Positions 24,741 to 36,705 are shown, counted from the stretch's first letter. The stretch: DNA of 64,000 nt from Actinokineospora diospyrosa (GCF_024171925.1 NZ_JAMTCO010000020.1:25847-89846), one strand, 5' to 3'. Program-made: numbers and translations. Notes: generated by a model from the sequence alone, not told the origin.

Positions 24741-25778
24741 GTGAGCACCACACCCTGGCCGTCCGGTACCGCCACCGGGATCGGCTCGTTGCCCGGGACC
24801 GACCCCTTCGAAGCCGCCACCACCGTTCTCGGTGAGCTCCCCGACCTGCCGCACCTGCCCGAGTTGCCCGCCCGCGGGCTCGGGGCCGACATCATCGGTC
24901 GCTCCGCGGCCCTGCTGGTCGACCTGGCCGTCGAACTGGTGCCATCCGGGTACCGGGTGACCGCCCGGCCGGGGCTGGACCACCGGCGCGCGATCGACCT
25001 CATCCGGCGGGACCTGGACGCCGTCGAGGAGGCCGTGGAGCGCTTGGGGAGCCCACCTCCCGCGGTCAAGGTGCAGGTAGCCGGACCGTGGACGCTCATG
25101 GCGGGGCTGGAGTTGCCGCGCGGGCACCGGGTGTTGACCGACCACGGCGCCCTGCGCGAGTTCACCGAGTCGCTGGGGGAGGGGCTGGCCAGGCACGTGG
25201 CCGAGGTGCGGCGGCGGATCGGCGCGCCGGTGGTCGTGCAGCTCGACGAACCGACCCTGCCCACGGTCCTCGCGGGTGAGCTGTCCACCCCATCGGGTTA
25301 CGGCACGGTGCGCGCGGTCGGCGAGCCGGAGGCGCGCGACGTGCTGGCTGCCGTGATCGACGCCGCCGGGTCGGCGAGCGGGCAGCCCGTGGTGGTCCAC
25401 TGCTGCGCTCCCAGGCCGCCATTCGCCCTCCTGCGGTCCGCTGGCGCCGGTGCGCTCGCGTTCGACGTCGGGTTGCTCGCCAAGGCTGGAGCGGCCGCCT
25501 GGGACGCCGTGGGGGAGGTGTGGGACGCCGGGGCGACCCTGTTCCTCGGCGTGGTCCCGAGCACCGACCCGGGCAAGCCGCTGACCCTCCGCGAGGCGGC
25601 GAGTCCGGCGTTCCGACTGGTCGACCGGCTCGGGTTCAACCGCTCGATCCTGGCTGAGCGCGCGGTCGCGACCCCAACCTGCGGGATGGCGGGCGCTACG
25701 GACACTTGGGCTCGCCGGGCCATGTCTCTCGTGCGTGACGTGGGCAAGTCTTTCGTGGAGCCCCCCGAGGGGTGGTAG
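24741..25778 (+). CDS. MetE-like methionine synthase C-terminal domain protein (Rv3015c-like)
   Basis: 345 residues resembling the C-terminal catalytic half of cobalamin-independent methionine synthase: start ATGIGSLPGTDPFEAA, a barrel with VVVQLDEPTLP, the VVVHCCAP pair (potential zinc His-Cys) and a late TPTCGMAG cysteine. The full MetE N-terminal half is absent, as in Rv3015c, which sits at the same place upstream of ligA. Function unproven; may be a methyltransferase using another methyl donor. GTG start at 24741. Its stop codon directly abuts the convergent LysR stop with no spacer. Confidence 0.8.
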   Translation: MSTTPWPSGTATGIGSLPGTDPFEAATTVLGELPDLPHLPELPARGLGADIIGRSAALLVDLAVELVPSGYRVTARPGLDHRRAIDLIRRDLDAVEEAVERLGSPPPAVKVQVAGPWTLMAGLELPRGHRVLTDHGALREFTESLGEGLARHVAEVRRRIGAPVVVQLDEPTLPTVLAGELSTPSGYGTVRAVGEPEARDVLAAVIDAAGSASGQPVVVHCCAPRPPFALLRSAGAGALAFDVGLLAKAGAAAWDAVGEVWDAGATLFLGVVPSTDPGKPLTLREAASPAFRLVDRLGFNRSILAERAVATPTCGMAGATDTWARRAMSLVRDVGKSFVEPPEGW

Positions 25779-26705
25779 CTACCGCAGGGGCTCTACGCCC
25801 GGTGGCAGCGCGTTGGCGGCGACCAGTCCGTCGATGTGGCCGAACAGCGTTGACCGGAACGCTCGCGCTGCCGCCGTTGGTGGGGTGTCTGTGCGGTGGG
25901 CCAAGGCGATCGTGCGGCGGATGCTCGTGCCTGCCAATGGGGTCGCGCGCAACCCAGGACGACCCGGTAGGACAAGACTCGGCACCAGTGCCACGCCCAG
26001 CCCGGCCTCTACAAAGCGCAGCACCGCGTCCATTTCGCCCCCTTCGACTGCCAGTGTCGGTTCGAACCCGGCTTCCCGGCAGGCGTGCAGCGTCGTTTCG
26101 CGCAGGTCGTACCCGCGGCGGAACATGACCATTGGCTCATCGCGCAACGATTCCAGTCGGACACTCTCCGGTAGAGCTGGCGCGCTGGACGACGACGCGA
26201 CCATCAGGTGTTCGCGCAAGACAGGCGTCATCGTGAGGGCGGACTCAACTGCCTGCGGCGGCACAATCAGCAGCGCTAGGTCCAACTCGCCACCTAGTAG
26301 CGCCGCCGTCAGGTCGCGAGATCCGCTCTCCTCGACCTGTAGTCGAATACCCGGGTAGCGCTCGTGGTAGCGCTTGAGCACGTCGGCGAGGACACCCACG
26401 CACACGCTCGGGGTCGCGCCCAAGCGGACCCGGCCGCGCCGCAGTCCGACCAGTTCCGCCACCTCAAGCCTCGCCGAGTCCACATCGGACAAGATGCGCT
26501 TGGCGATCGGCAGGAGAGCCTCACCGGCGGCGGTAAGAGCGACGTTGCCACGGGCCCGGGTGAACAGGGACGCGCCGAGTTCGGTCTCCAGGCTGTGGAT
26601 CTGCTTGCTCAGTGAGGGCTGCGCCACATGCGCCCGCTGGGCGGCGCGGGTGAAGTGCCGGGTCTCCGCGACGGCCAGGAAATACACGAGCTGCTGCAGC
26701 GTCAT
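25779..26705 (-). CDS. LysR-family transcriptional regulator
   Basis: 308 residues from ATG (MTLQQLVYFLAVAETRHFTRAAQRAHVAQPSLSKQIHSLETELG), a textbook LysR winged helix followed by the effector-binding domain (GRVRLGATPSVCVGVLADVLKRY). Divergent from sdhC with a 72-bp shared promoter region, so it probably controls the succinate dehydrogenase operon and itself. Effector unknown, perhaps a C4-dicarboxylate or citrate; that is inference. Confidence 0.92.
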   Translation of the reverse strand: MTLQQLVYFLAVAETRHFTRAAQRAHVAQPSLSKQIHSLETELGASLFTRARGNVALTAAGEALLPIAKRILSDVDSARLEVAELVGLRRGRVRLGATPSVCVGVLADVLKRYHERYPGIRLQVEESGSRDLTAALLGGELDLALLIVPPQAVESALTMTPVLREHLMVASSSSAPALPESVRLESLRDEPMVMFRRGYDLRETTLHACREAGFEPTLAVEGGEMDAVLRFVEAGLGVALVPSLVLPGRPGLRATPLAGTSIRRTIALAHRTDTPPTAAARAFRSTLFGHIDGLVAANALPPGVEPLR

Positions 26706-26722
26706 AGCCACAGGCTATCGAG

Positions 26723-26770
26723 ATGAGCCGATTCATGTATTGGACGACTTGTCGCGGCGGCTCCTAGCGT
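26723..26770 (+). promoter_or_regulatory. sdhC promoter and LysR-type operator candidate
   Basis: ATGA-N6-TCAT (26723-26736) is an inverted repeat of LysR style. TAGCGT (26765-26770) is a -10 candidate 7 nt before the sdhC ATG. TTGGAC at 26740-26745 is a possible -35 with a long 19-bp spacer, which would suit an activator-dependent promoter. Confidence 0.5.
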
Positions 26771-26777
26771 GGCGGGC

Positions 26778-27473
26778 ATGGCACTGACGTTGCAGCGCGG
26801 ATCACTTGGCAGACAAGGGTTCCCGTGCCGGCTGTGGGCATCCTCGGTCGGCAAGAAGGTCGTGATGGCGGTCACCGGCGGGATCCTGCTCGGCTACGTG
26901 GTCGCGCACATGGTCGGCAACCTGACGATCTTCTTCGGCGACATCGACGGCTACGGCGTCTTCCTGCGCGAGCTGCTCTCGCCGGTCCTGGGCTACGGCG
27001 GGTTCGTCTGGGTCGTCCGCGTGGTCCTGCTGCTCGCCGTCGTCCTGCACATGACCGCTGCGGTGCAGCTCGCCCGCCGCGCCGCCCGCGCCCGGCCGGT
27101 GGGGTACGCGCGCAGGCCGAAGGTCCAGGGCGGCTACGCGGCGCGGACCATGCGCTGGGGTGGGGTCATCCTCGCCCTCTTCGTGGTCTACCACCTGCTC
27201 GACCTGACCGCGGGCGTGCTCAACCCGCACGGCGTCGAGGGACGGATCCACGCGAACGTCGTCGCCGACTTCCAGCACTGGTACGTCGTGGCCGCCTACA
27301 CACTGGCCGTCGTCGCCCTCGGCTTCCACCTACGGCACGGCATGTGGAGCGCGTTGCGCAGCCTGGGCAAAGCTCCCGGCGCCTCCAGCGCGGCAGCCCT
27401 AATCGTCGCCGTTGGCATCACCGTCGGATTCCTCGCCGTGCCCTACGCAGTCCTCTTCGGAATCGTGAGGTAA
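26778..27473 (+). CDS. sdhC: Succinate dehydrogenase cytochrome b subunit (Sdh1 type)
   Basis: 231 residues with five hydrophobic segments: the single-subunit, two-haem anchor of B-type complexes. Candidate haem histidines lie in [21 protein letters not shown] and LGFHLRHG. No separate sdhD is present. It anchors the SdhAB dimer in the cytoplasmic membrane and passes electrons to menaquinone. ATG at 26778 is chosen because TAGCGT ends 7 nt before it; a GTG 9 nt upstream is possible. Gene order C-A-B and subunit sizes match M. tuberculosis Sdh1 (Rv0249c-Rv0247c). Confidence 0.92.
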   Translation: MALTLQRGSLGRQGFPCRLWASSVGKKVVMAVTGGILLGYVVAHMVGNLTIFFGDIDGYGVFLRELLSPVLGYGGFVWVVRVVLLLAVVLHMTAAVQLARRAARARPVGYARRPKVQGGYAARTMRWGGVILALFVVYHLLDLTAGVLNPHGVEGRIHANVVADFQHWYVVAAYTLAVVALGFHLRHGMWSALRSLGKAPGASSAAALIVAVGITVGFLAVPYAVLFGIVR

Positions 27474-27477
27474 CCCA

Positions 27478-29406
27478 GTGCTCTACCGCGACGGCGACCC
27501 GATCGCCGACACCCGTGCCCCGCAAGGCCCGCTCGAAACTCGCTGGGAGCGCCGACGCTTCTCGTCCCGCCTGGTCAACCCGGCCAACCGGCGCAAGCTG
27601 ACGGTCGCTGTGGTCGGCACCGGCTTGGCAGGCGGGTCTGCCGCAGCGACCTTGGGTGAACTCGGCTACAACGTGCTGTCGTTCTGCTACCAGGACAGCC
27701 CAAGGCGCGCACACAGCATTGCCGCGCAAGGTGGCATCAACGCCGCCAAGAACTACGCGGGCGACGGTGACAGCGTTCACCGCCTCTTCCACGACACCAT
27801 CAAGGGCGGCGACTTCCGTTCCCGTGAGTCCAACGTCCACCGGCTCGCGGAAGTCAGCACGAGCATCATCGATCAGTGCGTGGCCCAAGGCGTGCCTTTC
27901 GCGCGCGAATACGGCGGCCTGCTCGACACGAGGTCCTTCGGCGGCGCGCAGGTGTCCAGGACCTTCTACGCGCGCGGGCAGACCGGCCAACAACTCCTCC
28001 TCGGCGCCTATCAAGCGCTTGCGCGCCAGATTCACGCAGGTACGGTCCGGTCCCACCCGCGAACAGAGATGCTCGACCTGGTCATCTCCGATGGCCGCGC
28101 CCGCGGCGTCGTAGTGCGTGACCTCGTCACCGGCGAGATCACCACGCACCTCGCTGACGCCGTGGTCTTGGCGACGGGCGGGTACGGCAACGTCTTCCAC
28201 CTCTCCACCAACGCCAAAGGGTGCAACACGACCGCCATCTGGCGCGCCCACAAACGCGGTGCCCTCTTCGCGAACCCCTGCTACACCCAGATCCACCCCA
28301 CGTGCATCCCGGTCAGCGGCGACCACCAATCGAAGCTGACTCTGATGAGCGAGTCGCTGCGCAACGACGGCCGGGTGTGGGTGCCGCTACAGGCCGGAGA
28401 TGGTCGGGCAGCTAGCCAGATCCCGGAAGCGGAACGGGACTACTACCTGGAGCGGATGTACCCGAGCTTCGGCAACCTGGTTCCTCGCGACATCGCCTCC
28501 CGCGCCGCGAAGGCCGTGTGCGACGCCGGTAGGGGAGTCGGGCCCGGTGGACTCGGCGTCTACCTTGACTTCGCCGACGCGATTTCGCGACTCGGCAGGG
28601 ACGCCGTTGCCGCGCGCTACGGGAACCTCTTCGAGATGTACCAGCGCATCACCGACGAAGATCCCTACCAGGTCCCGATGCGCATCTACCCGGCTGTGCA
28701 CTACACCATGGGCGGCCTCTGGGTGGACTACGACCTGCGCAGCACCATCCCGGGTCTTTTCGTCATCGGTGAAGCCAACTTCTCCGACCACGGCGCCAAC
28801 CGGCTCGGGGCAAGTGCGCTCATGCAAGGACTCGCGGACGGCTACTTCGTGCTACCCGCGGTCATCGGCGACTACCTCGCCGACGGTCCGTTTGACGCTG
28901 TTGACGCTAACGCTGTCGACGAAGCCGAAGATGGCGTGCGAGAAATGATCGACACGCTCCTGTCCATCGACGGCGACCGCACCGCTGAGTCCTTCCACCG
29001 CGAACTAGGCAGGCTCATGTGGGACCTGTGCGGCATGGAGCGCTCAGAAGAAGGCCTTCGTAAGGCGCTCGAACTCATCCCATCGCTGCGCGAGGAGTTC
29101 TGGCGACGGGTGAAGGTGACCGGCACCGGCAGCGAACTGAACCAAGCCCTGGAGAAGGCGGGACGAGTAGCGGACTTCCTCGAACTGGCCGAGTTGATGT
29201 GCGTCGACGCTCTTCACCGCACCGAGTCCTGCGGCGGCCACTTCCGCGTAGAGAGCCAAACCCCTGAAGGCGACGCGCGCCGCGACGACGAGCGGTTCTC
29301 TTACGTCGCCGCATGGGAGTTCACCGGAGTCGGTGAGCCCCCGGTCCTGCACCGCGAGGAACTCAGCTTCGAGGCCGTCCGCCCCACCGTGAGGAGCTAC
29401 AAGTGA
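27478..29406 (+). CDS. sdhA: Succinate dehydrogenase flavoprotein subunit
   Basis: 642 residues, close to Rv0248c. Dinucleotide-binding start [38 protein letters not shown] carries the histidine normally linked covalently to FAD. Downstream catalytic regions include [11 protein letters not shown] and the FAD-binding [25 protein letters not shown]. Oxidises succinate to fumarate on the cytoplasmic face. GTG start 4 bp after sdhC. Its stop overlaps sdhB by 4 nt. Confidence 0.96.
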   Translation: MLYRDGDPIADTRAPQGPLETRWERRRFSSRLVNPANRRKLTVAVVGTGLAGGSAAATLGELGYNVLSFCYQDSPRRAHSIAAQGGINAAKNYAGDGDSVHRLFHDTIKGGDFRSRESNVHRLAEVSTSIIDQCVAQGVPFAREYGGLLDTRSFGGAQVSRTFYARGQTGQQLLLGAYQALARQIHAGTVRSHPRTEMLDLVISDGRARGVVVRDLVTGEITTHLADAVVLATGGYGNVFHLSTNAKGCNTTAIWRAHKRGALFANPCYTQIHPTCIPVSGDHQSKLTLMSESLRNDGRVWVPLQAGDGRAASQIPEAERDYYLERMYPSFGNLVPRDIASRAAKAVCDAGRGVGPGGLGVYLDFADAISRLGRDAVAARYGNLFEMYQRITDEDPYQVPMRIYPAVHYTMGGLWVDYDLRSTIPGLFVIGEANFSDHGANRLGASALMQGLADGYFVLPAVIGDYLADGPFDAVDANAVDEAEDGVREMIDTLLSIDGDRTAESFHRELGRLMWDLCGMERSEEGLRKALELIPSLREEFWRRVKVTGTGSELNQALEKAGRVADFLELAELMCVDALHRTESCGGHFRVESQTPEGDARRDDERFSYVAAWEFTGVGEPPVLHREELSFEAVRPTVRSYK

Positions 29407-30149
29407 AGTATCGAGTGCGGGTGTGGCGGCAGGCAGGCCCAACAGCGCCCGGTCGCCTTGTCGAGTACGAAATCGACGACGTCACCGCCGACATGTCGTT
29501 CCTGGAGATGCTGGACGTCCTCAACGAACGGCTCCAACTCGCCGGGGAAGACCCCGTCGCGTTCGACCACGACTGCCGCGAAGGCATCTGCGGCGCCTGC
29601 GGGGTCATGATCGACGGCGTCGCCCACGGTCCTGGCAAGGCCACCACGACCTGCCAATTGCACATGCGCCAGTTCGACCCGGCTGACCCGATCGTCGTCG
29701 AACCGTGGCGGGCCGCGCCCTTCCCCGTCGTCCGGGACCTGGTCGTCGACCGCTCCGCGCTAGACCGCGTCATCGAGTCGGGCGGCTACATCTCCACCCG
29801 CGCGGGCGCGGCTCCAGACGCCCACGCACTGCCGGTCCCCAAACTCGACGCCGACACCGCCTTCGAAGCCGCTGCTTGCATCGGCTGCGGCGCGTGCGTG
29901 GCCGCCTGCCCCAACGGGTCCTCCATGCTGTTCACCGCCGCTAAAGCCACCCACCTCGGCGTCCTGCCCCAAGGACAACCCGAGCGGTACACCCGCGCGC
30001 GCAACATGGTCGAGGCGCAAGACGACCTCGGGTTCGGCGGGTGCACCCTCACCGGAGAATGCACCGCCGTCTGCCCCAAGGGCATCCCTCTTACCGCCAT
30101 CGCCCGCCTTAATCGCGACGTGCTGTCAGATGCCATGCGCAGCGCTTAG
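29403..30149 (+). CDS. sdhB: Succinate dehydrogenase iron-sulfur subunit
   Basis: 248 residues. The N-terminal 2Fe-2S ligands are in [16 protein letters not shown] and the distal TTTCQLHM. The C-terminal ferredoxin part has [15 protein letters not shown] and [18 protein letters not shown] for the 4Fe-4S and 3Fe-4S clusters. Transfers electrons from SdhA to SdhC. GTG start overlapping the sdhA stop. Confidence 0.96.
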   Translation: MKYRVRVWRQAGPTAPGRLVEYEIDDVTADMSFLEMLDVLNERLQLAGEDPVAFDHDCREGICGACGVMIDGVAHGPGKATTTCQLHMRQFDPADPIVVEPWRAAPFPVVRDLVVDRSALDRVIESGGYISTRAGAAPDAHALPVPKLDADTAFEAAACIGCGACVAACPNGSSMLFTAAKATHLGVLPQGQPERYTRARNMVEAQDDLGFGGCTLTGECTAVCPKGIPLTAIARLNRDVLSDAMRSA

Positions 30150-30163
30150 GTCATCATGGGCGG

Positions 30164-30796
30164 ATGAGTTGGTTGCGCCGCAAACCTCAACCTGAACCCC
30201 AAGAGCCAGCTGCGCTCGCGGAGCAGTTCTGGGCCGGGTGGTTCCAACTGCTGCCGGAGATCGCGGTAGCTCTAGGCGAGGGTGAACCGCAGCGCGTCGA
30301 GAACCAGCTTTGCGACCTCGTTGCCGACCTTCACCCAGACCTCCACTTCGCTCTAGAGCGCGGCGGTAGGTCCATCTACGCCTTGGTCGTCTCCGGGCAA
30401 GAGGACCCGCGGCTGCGCCCCTTCACCGACGCGTGGAAGGCCGCCGCGCCACCCGATGACGCCATGTGGGAGTTCCACGACTCCGTGCCACCCGTCCCCG
30501 ACCCGACCGAGGTGACCGTCAACCTCGGCCCCCACCGCATCCGTCTCGCCGACGTTCGCGTGCACGTCCAGGTAGACGAAGACGCCGGCGTGGTCGATGT
30601 CGCCGTGCACCACCCGCTGCTGCGGGAGCTCGATCCGGCCGCTCGCTCAGCGATGACTTTCCTGCCCCTGGACGCCACGCTGGGTGAGCGACTGGCCGGT
30701 CGCCGACTGCGCCGCGTCGAAGCGGCCGAAGAGGCCCCCGCCGAGACCATCAGCCTGCTTGAGCTGCGCGAACTCGTCCACAGGCTGGCGGGTTGA
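30164..30796 (+). CDS. Conserved hypothetical protein downstream of sdhB
   Basis: 210 residues, ATG start 14 bp after sdhB. No signal peptide or membrane segment. The sequence (FWAGWFQLLPEIAVALGEGEPQRVENQLCDLVADLHPDLHFALERGG ... FTDAWKAAAPP) looks like a soluble, acidic alpha/beta protein. I do not recognise a characterised family. It may be the last gene of the sdh transcript; no terminator is visible between them. Confidence 0.75.
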   Translation: MSWLRRKPQPEPQEPAALAEQFWAGWFQLLPEIAVALGEGEPQRVENQLCDLVADLHPDLHFALERGGRSIYALVVSGQEDPRLRPFTDAWKAAAPPDDAMWEFHDSVPPVPDPTEVTVNLGPHRIRLADVRVHVQVDEDAGVVDVAVHHPLLRELDPAARSAMTFLPLDATLGERLAGRRLRRVEAAEEAPAETISLLELRELVHRLAG

Positions 30797-30825
30797 CGAC
30801 GCGGGCTGTCGGTCCCCCTCGCTAG

Positions 30826-33042
<2,217 letters not shown>

Positions 33043-33500
33043 TCCACCCGCCCCCGGCGGAAGGGTTGTGTCGTCAACCTTCTCGGTCGGACGGATACGG
33101 GGAACGCTCCCGTGCTGGGCCATCCGTGTGAGTCCGACCCGCCGGTTGCGCAGCGCCGCGCCGCAACGCGTCGCGAATCCGCTGTGCCGGGTGGTTGGCA
33201 GCGTCGCGATCCCTTGGCAGGGTGGGGGTGGCACGGGTGGCGGGTGGTCGGTGCGGGGTCGGCCGGGCGAGGGGGCGCTGTGGATGATGGCCGCGGTTGG
33301 CGGTCCGGGGTGGGACGAGCGGTCGACCTTCGGCGATGAGGACGTCGTCGGTGCCGCCCAACCGGATCCGGTGACCGGAGACGCGCCCGGGACAGGCAAC
33401 CGGGAGCGCGCTGGGGCGTCGCAGGAGTCCGGTGGGGGTCGCTGCGCCCGGACGGCGCCGCGGCACCGCCGACGACACGACGAACGTGGGAGGACGAGGC
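33043..33500. other. 458-bp gap between ligA and GNAT gene, no supportable gene
   Basis: GC-rich sequence with short overlapping open frames in several phases but no ribosome binding site, family resemblance or clear codon bias. A 74-codon plus-strand frame beginning with ATG at 33283 is the best of them and is not convincing. The GNAT promoter and its GAGGACGAGG ribosome binding site occupy the right end. Confidence 0.5.
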
Positions 33501-34010
33501 GTGGCTGAGGTGGCTGACCTGGTGGTGCGCCAGGCGCGGTCGGACGAGGTGCGGCGGGTCGGGGTGCTGACCGTCGAGGCCTACCGGGCGGTCGGGTACC
33601 CGGGCGAGGGGGGCGGGTCCGGGTACGCCACCCTGCTCGCCGATGCCGAGTCGCGGCTGCGCTCGGCCGAGCTGCTGGTCGCCGCGGACCGGGCGGGGTG
33701 TCTGGTCGGTACGGTCACCATCGCGCTGCCCGGTACGCCGTTCGCCGAGATCTCCCGCGCTGGCGAACTGGAACTGCGGATGCTCGCCGTCGCCGCCCCC
33801 GCGCGCGGCAGGGGGGTCGGTGAGCTGCTGGTGCGCGCGGTGATCGCCCGGGCGCGGGAACTGGGCCTGCACCGGGTGGTGCTGTGCAGCCCGGCCGCGC
33901 TCGATGCCGCGCACCGGCTCTACGAGCGGCTCGGGTTCACCCGCTTGCCGGACCGGGACTGGCACCCGGGTCCGGATGTCCTGCTGATCGCCTACACCCT
34001 GGACGTGTAG
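33501..34010 (+). CDS. GNAT-family N-acetyltransferase
   Basis: 169 residues from GTG (VAEVADLVVRQAR) with a purine-rich ribosome binding site upstream. Acetyl-CoA binding motif A is ELRMLAVAAPARGRGVGELLVRAVIARA, and motif B is HRVVLCSPAALDAAHRLYERLGFTR. Substrate unknown. The frame is open 69 bp further upstream without family-like sequence. Confidence 0.85.
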   Translation: MAEVADLVVRQARSDEVRRVGVLTVEAYRAVGYPGEGGGSGYATLLADAESRLRSAELLVAADRAGCLVGTVTIALPGTPFAEISRAGELELRMLAVAAPARGRGVGELLVRAVIARARELGLHRVVLCSPAALDAAHRLYERLGFTRLPDRDWHPGPDVLLIAYTLDV

Positions 34011-34119
34011 GCCGTCCACACCGAACGGCTCATCCGGCTCAGCTGGCTGGGCTACCGCGCGGGCGCGACAGTGCCGGTGCGACAACGAATGGAGACCGAA
34101 ACTCTGCTTCACTGGAGCC

Positions 34120-34806
34120 GTGCTCCCGCAGGCGTGCCTCAACGGCGAACGCTCGGCTGACCGAGCCCCGGTGACCGCGGCCCAACTCGCGGCGGCCGCG
34201 GCCGAGGTCGCAGCGCTGGGGGTGACCGCGGTGCACGTGCACCCCCGTGACGCCACCGGCGTGACAACGCTGCTCGGCCCCGAACTGGCCCCCACCGTCG
34301 CCGCCATCCGCGCCGCGGCGCCGGGCACGGCCATCGGCGTCACCACCGGCGAGTGGGCCCAACCGGACCCGGCCCGCCGGGTGGCGGCGGTCGCGGCGTG
34401 GGTGGGGCTGTCGACGGGGCGGCCGGACTTCGCCTCGGTCAACGTCCACGAGGACGGCTGGTGGGAGGTCTGCGCCGCCCTGCACGCCTGCGGCGTCGAT
34501 GTCGAACTCGGCGTGTTCGACGTCCCCGCCGCCCACGCGCTGCGCGCCCGCGGCATCCCGGTGGGCGCGGTCCGGGTGCTGGCCGAGGTCCAGCCGGACG
34601 CCGAGGCCGAGCCGCTGCTCGACGCACTCACCTGGTCGCCGCTCCCGGTACTGCTGCACGGCGAGGACGACTCCGCCTGGCCGGTTCTCCGCGAGGCGCT
34701 CCGGCGCGGCCTCCCGACTCGCATCGGTCTGGAAGACACCCTCCACCTCCCCGACGGCACCCGGGCGCTGAGCAACGCCGACCTGGTCCGCGCGGTCCTG
34801 CGGTAG
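34120..34806 (+). CDS. BKACE-family beta-keto acid cleavage enzyme (DUF849)
   Basis: 228 residues, shorter than the usual 270-300. Family marks are the N-terminal NGERSADRAPVTAAQLAAAAAEVAALGVTAVHVHPRD, with metal-binding histidines in HVHPRD, and the later ASVNVHEDGWWEV. BKACE enzymes condense acetyl-CoA with beta-keto acids, typified by 3-keto-5-aminohexanoate cleavage. GTG start at 34120 gives the expected N-terminus. Reduced length suggests a divergent subgroup with loop deletions. Confidence 0.78.
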   Translation: MLPQACLNGERSADRAPVTAAQLAAAAAEVAALGVTAVHVHPRDATGVTTLLGPELAPTVAAIRAAAPGTAIGVTTGEWAQPDPARRVAAVAAWVGLSTGRPDFASVNVHEDGWWEVCAALHACGVDVELGVFDVPAAHALRARGIPVGAVRVLAEVQPDAEAEPLLDALTWSPLPVLLHGEDDSAWPVLREALRRGLPTRIGLEDTLHLPDGTRALSNADLVRAVLR

Positions 34807-34911
34807 CCGCGAGCCGCCGTAGGGCGGTCTTCGCGGCCGGGGCCGGATAGGGCTCGACGCTCCGGGACGCGCAACCAGCCCACCGGTCCTGGCTGGTGGT
34901 CAGGTATGGCG

Positions 34912-34931
34912 CCTGCCTGACGGCAGGCAGG
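34912..34931. promoter_or_regulatory. Small hairpin CCTGCCTG/CAGGCAGG
   Basis: Eight-base-pair perfect stem with a 4-nt loop, about 10 bp before the TetR remnant. Role unknown. Confidence 0.4.
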
Positions 34932-34940
34932 GGACGCGGC

Positions 34941-35071
34941 GGACTGCTACCGCAGGACGAGTTCCCGCACCTGCTCGCCATCCTCGACACCGACGTGACG
35001 TCGAGTTCGCCTGGTCCCCCGACCGCTTCCTCGACGGCCTCGCCACATTGATCACCGCGAAGTCGACCTAG
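34941..35071 (+). pseudogene. Remnant of a TetR-family regulator C-terminus
   Basis: Frame one from 34941 reads GLLPQDEFPHLLAILDTD. After 2 extra bases at 34995-34996 a second frame reads DVEFAWSPDRFLDGLATLITAKST and stops at 35069-35071. Together these match the closing part of TetR C-terminal ligand-binding domains (fPHL..l...d.eFefgldrlLDGLa.l). The N-terminal helix-turn-helix is missing and the frame is broken, so this is decayed DNA. Confidence 0.6.
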
Positions 35072-35097
35072 CCCCCCACCCCAGCGCCCGCGCCGAG

Positions 35098-35124
35098 TTG
35101 TCCACAACGCCGGAGTTGTCCACA
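35098..35124 (+). promoter_or_regulatory. Pair of perfect DnaA boxes
   Basis: TTGTCCACA at 35098-35106 and 35116-35124, same orientation, 18 bp apart start to start, in the gap between the BKACE gene and the ACT-protein gene. Confidence 0.65.
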
Positions 35125-35169
35125 GATTTTCGGCGACCCCGTTTCCGCAGCTCAGAACTGGTAGACTGG

Positions 35170-35410
35170 CACCGGGGTCGCCCCCCGGTGAGGTGGGGGC
35201 TGGGTGTCGGCCGGTGGGCGTGATCGGCGGGGCGTGGAGCCCGTGGGTCGGGGGCGAGCCGCCTGGTCGGACACCTCTGGGCGGACGTGCTGGCCGCCGA
35301 ACCTTCGGCCCGACAGAACGGCGGCCGGGCAGGCGCTGTGCTTGCCCGGTGCGGGAGCCCGCGGGAGGAGTGGACTCCAGCCCGGGACGACGACTGGGGC
35401 CGACACCCGG
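35170..35410 (+). ncRNA. Possible structured RNA, no known family
   Basis: A run of strong helices in a gene-free gap: CACCGGGG/CCCCGGTG (35170-35177 with 35183-35190); an 11-bp perfect long-range helix GGGTGTCGGCC/GGCCGACACCC (35202-35212 with 35398-35408); inside it GGCCGCCG/CGGCGGCC (35292-35299 with 35319-35326). It lacks the conserved core of RNase P RNA and of tmRNA. High GC makes chance helices common, so this is tentative. Strand is assumed. Confidence 0.35.
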
Positions 35411-35543
35411 TGCTTAGGACTGTCTAGCTGGCTAACCCCGCCGCGATAGAGCGAACTTTGGGTGGCTGTGAATGTGCTTGCCAGTGCTTCCGGGTCGACC
35501 TATAGGCCTGCCCAGTGGTTCGGGGGACCCGCAGGAGTGAACC

Positions 35544-36197
35544 TCAGTCCGGTAGGACTACCGCCACGATGCCCGCCAGGTGGGCCAACCGGGCGACCTC
35601 GGCGGCGCGGAACATCGGCCCGCCGGGGCGGCCGACCAGCAGGACCCGGTCCGGCTTGCCCAGCGGCGTGGCCGCCAGTTCGGTGCCCAGTTCGCGCCAG
35701 GTCGCCGGGACCCAGGACTCCTCGCCGTCGAGGACGGTGGCCCTGGCCAGCGGGAGCCAGGGCAGCTCGATGGTCTGGATGTCGGGGGCCGCGGTGCTCG
35801 CCGCCAGCCGGTGCGCGCCCTCGCCGGTCGCGGCGACGATCAGCGCCCAGCCCGCTCGGATGATCTTCGGGACGCCCGCGGCGAAGATCGCCAGCCCGTC
35901 GGCTGGCTCGGCGGCGACGTCCTCGACCAGTTCCAGTTCGCGGTGGGTGTCGAGCAGGCCCGCGTACGGGCGCACCGCGTCCACCTCGACCCCCTCGATC
36001 GACTCGGCCGCGGTGATCAGCACGTCCGGCAGCCTGCCGCCGGGCAGTTCGACCACCAGGTCGTCGATGGCGACCCCGCCCGCCCGCTCCACCACGTCGA
36101 CGCTGAGGATGTCGGCCCCGATGGCCCCCAGCGCGGTCGCGACCGCGCCCAGGGTGCCTGGGCTGTCCGGGAGCTGGACCCGGATCAGGAACGACAA
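35544..36197 (-). CDS. ACT-domain protein (Rv3013-like)
   Basis: 217 residues. The N-terminal ACT domain is FLIRVQLPDSPGTLGAVATALGAIGADILSVDVVER; a second ACT-like or GNAT-like half follows. TTG start at 36197 is supported by GGGAGG 9 nt upstream. Divergent from gatC and in the same place as Rv3013. ACT domains bind amino acids and regulate; the partner here is unknown. Confidence 0.85.
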   Translation of the reverse strand: MSFLIRVQLPDSPGTLGAVATALGAIGADILSVDVVERAGGVAIDDLVVELPGGRLPDVLITAAESIEGVEVDAVRPYAGLLDTHRELELVEDVAAEPADGLAIFAAGVPKIIRAGWALIVAATGEGAHRLAASTAAPDIQTIELPWLPLARATVLDGEESWVPATWRELGTELAATPLGKPDRVLLVGRPGGPMFRAAEVARLAHLAGIVAVVLPD

Positions 36198-36405
36198 GGC
36201 GAACGCCTCCCGTGCTTGGCGACCCCGCGCGGACGCGCGGATTTCCTCGACCGCTGATTGTCGCAGACCCGGGCCGCGCTGCGCGGGCTGCCACCGGCCA
36301 CCGGTTTAGCACCGCGACGCGCCCGGAACAACCCGTTCGGGGTCGCGGGACCGCGCGAAATAGACTCGCGGGGTCCTATCACAGACAACCCCGGGGGTTC
36401 GTCGA

Positions 36406-36705
36406 GTGCCCAGCATCTCCCGCGACGAGGTGGCCCACCTCGCTCGCCTGGCCAGGTTGGCCGTCACCGAAGCAGAACTCGACCTGTTCGCAGGTCAGCT
36501 CGACCAGATCGTGGCCGCGGTCGCGCAGGTCGGCCAGGTGGCCGACCAGGACATCCCGCCCACGTCGCACTCGGTGCCGCTGACCAACGTCTTCCGCGCC
36601 GACGTCGTCCGCCCGGGGCTCAACCAGCAGCAGGCCACCGCCGCCGCGCCCGCGGTGGAGGACGGCCGGTTCCGCGTGCCGAGGATCCTCGGGGAGGAAG
36701 CATGA
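36406..36705 (+). CDS. gatC: Asp/Glu-tRNA amidotransferase subunit C
   Basis: 99 residues, GTG start. [32 protein letters not shown] is the GatC signature, and the tail has FRVPRIL. Bridges GatA and GatB in the amidotransferase that makes Gln-tRNA(Gln) and Asn-tRNA(Asn). Overlaps gatA by 4 nt. Confidence 0.96.
   Translation: MPSISRDEVAHLARLARLAVTEAELDLFAGQLDQIVAAVAQVGQVADQDIPPTSHSVPLTNVFRADVVRPGLNQQQATAAAPAVEDGRFRVPRILGEEA

Noticed and set aside
26778-30149. Missing sdhD as a gene loss
   Set aside because: The five-segment SdhC belongs to the single-anchor type that does not use SdhD.
35170-35410. RNase P RNA or tmRNA
   Set aside because: The conserved GAGGAAAGTCC and ACAGAAA parts of RNase P and the tmRNA tRNA-like ends are missing.
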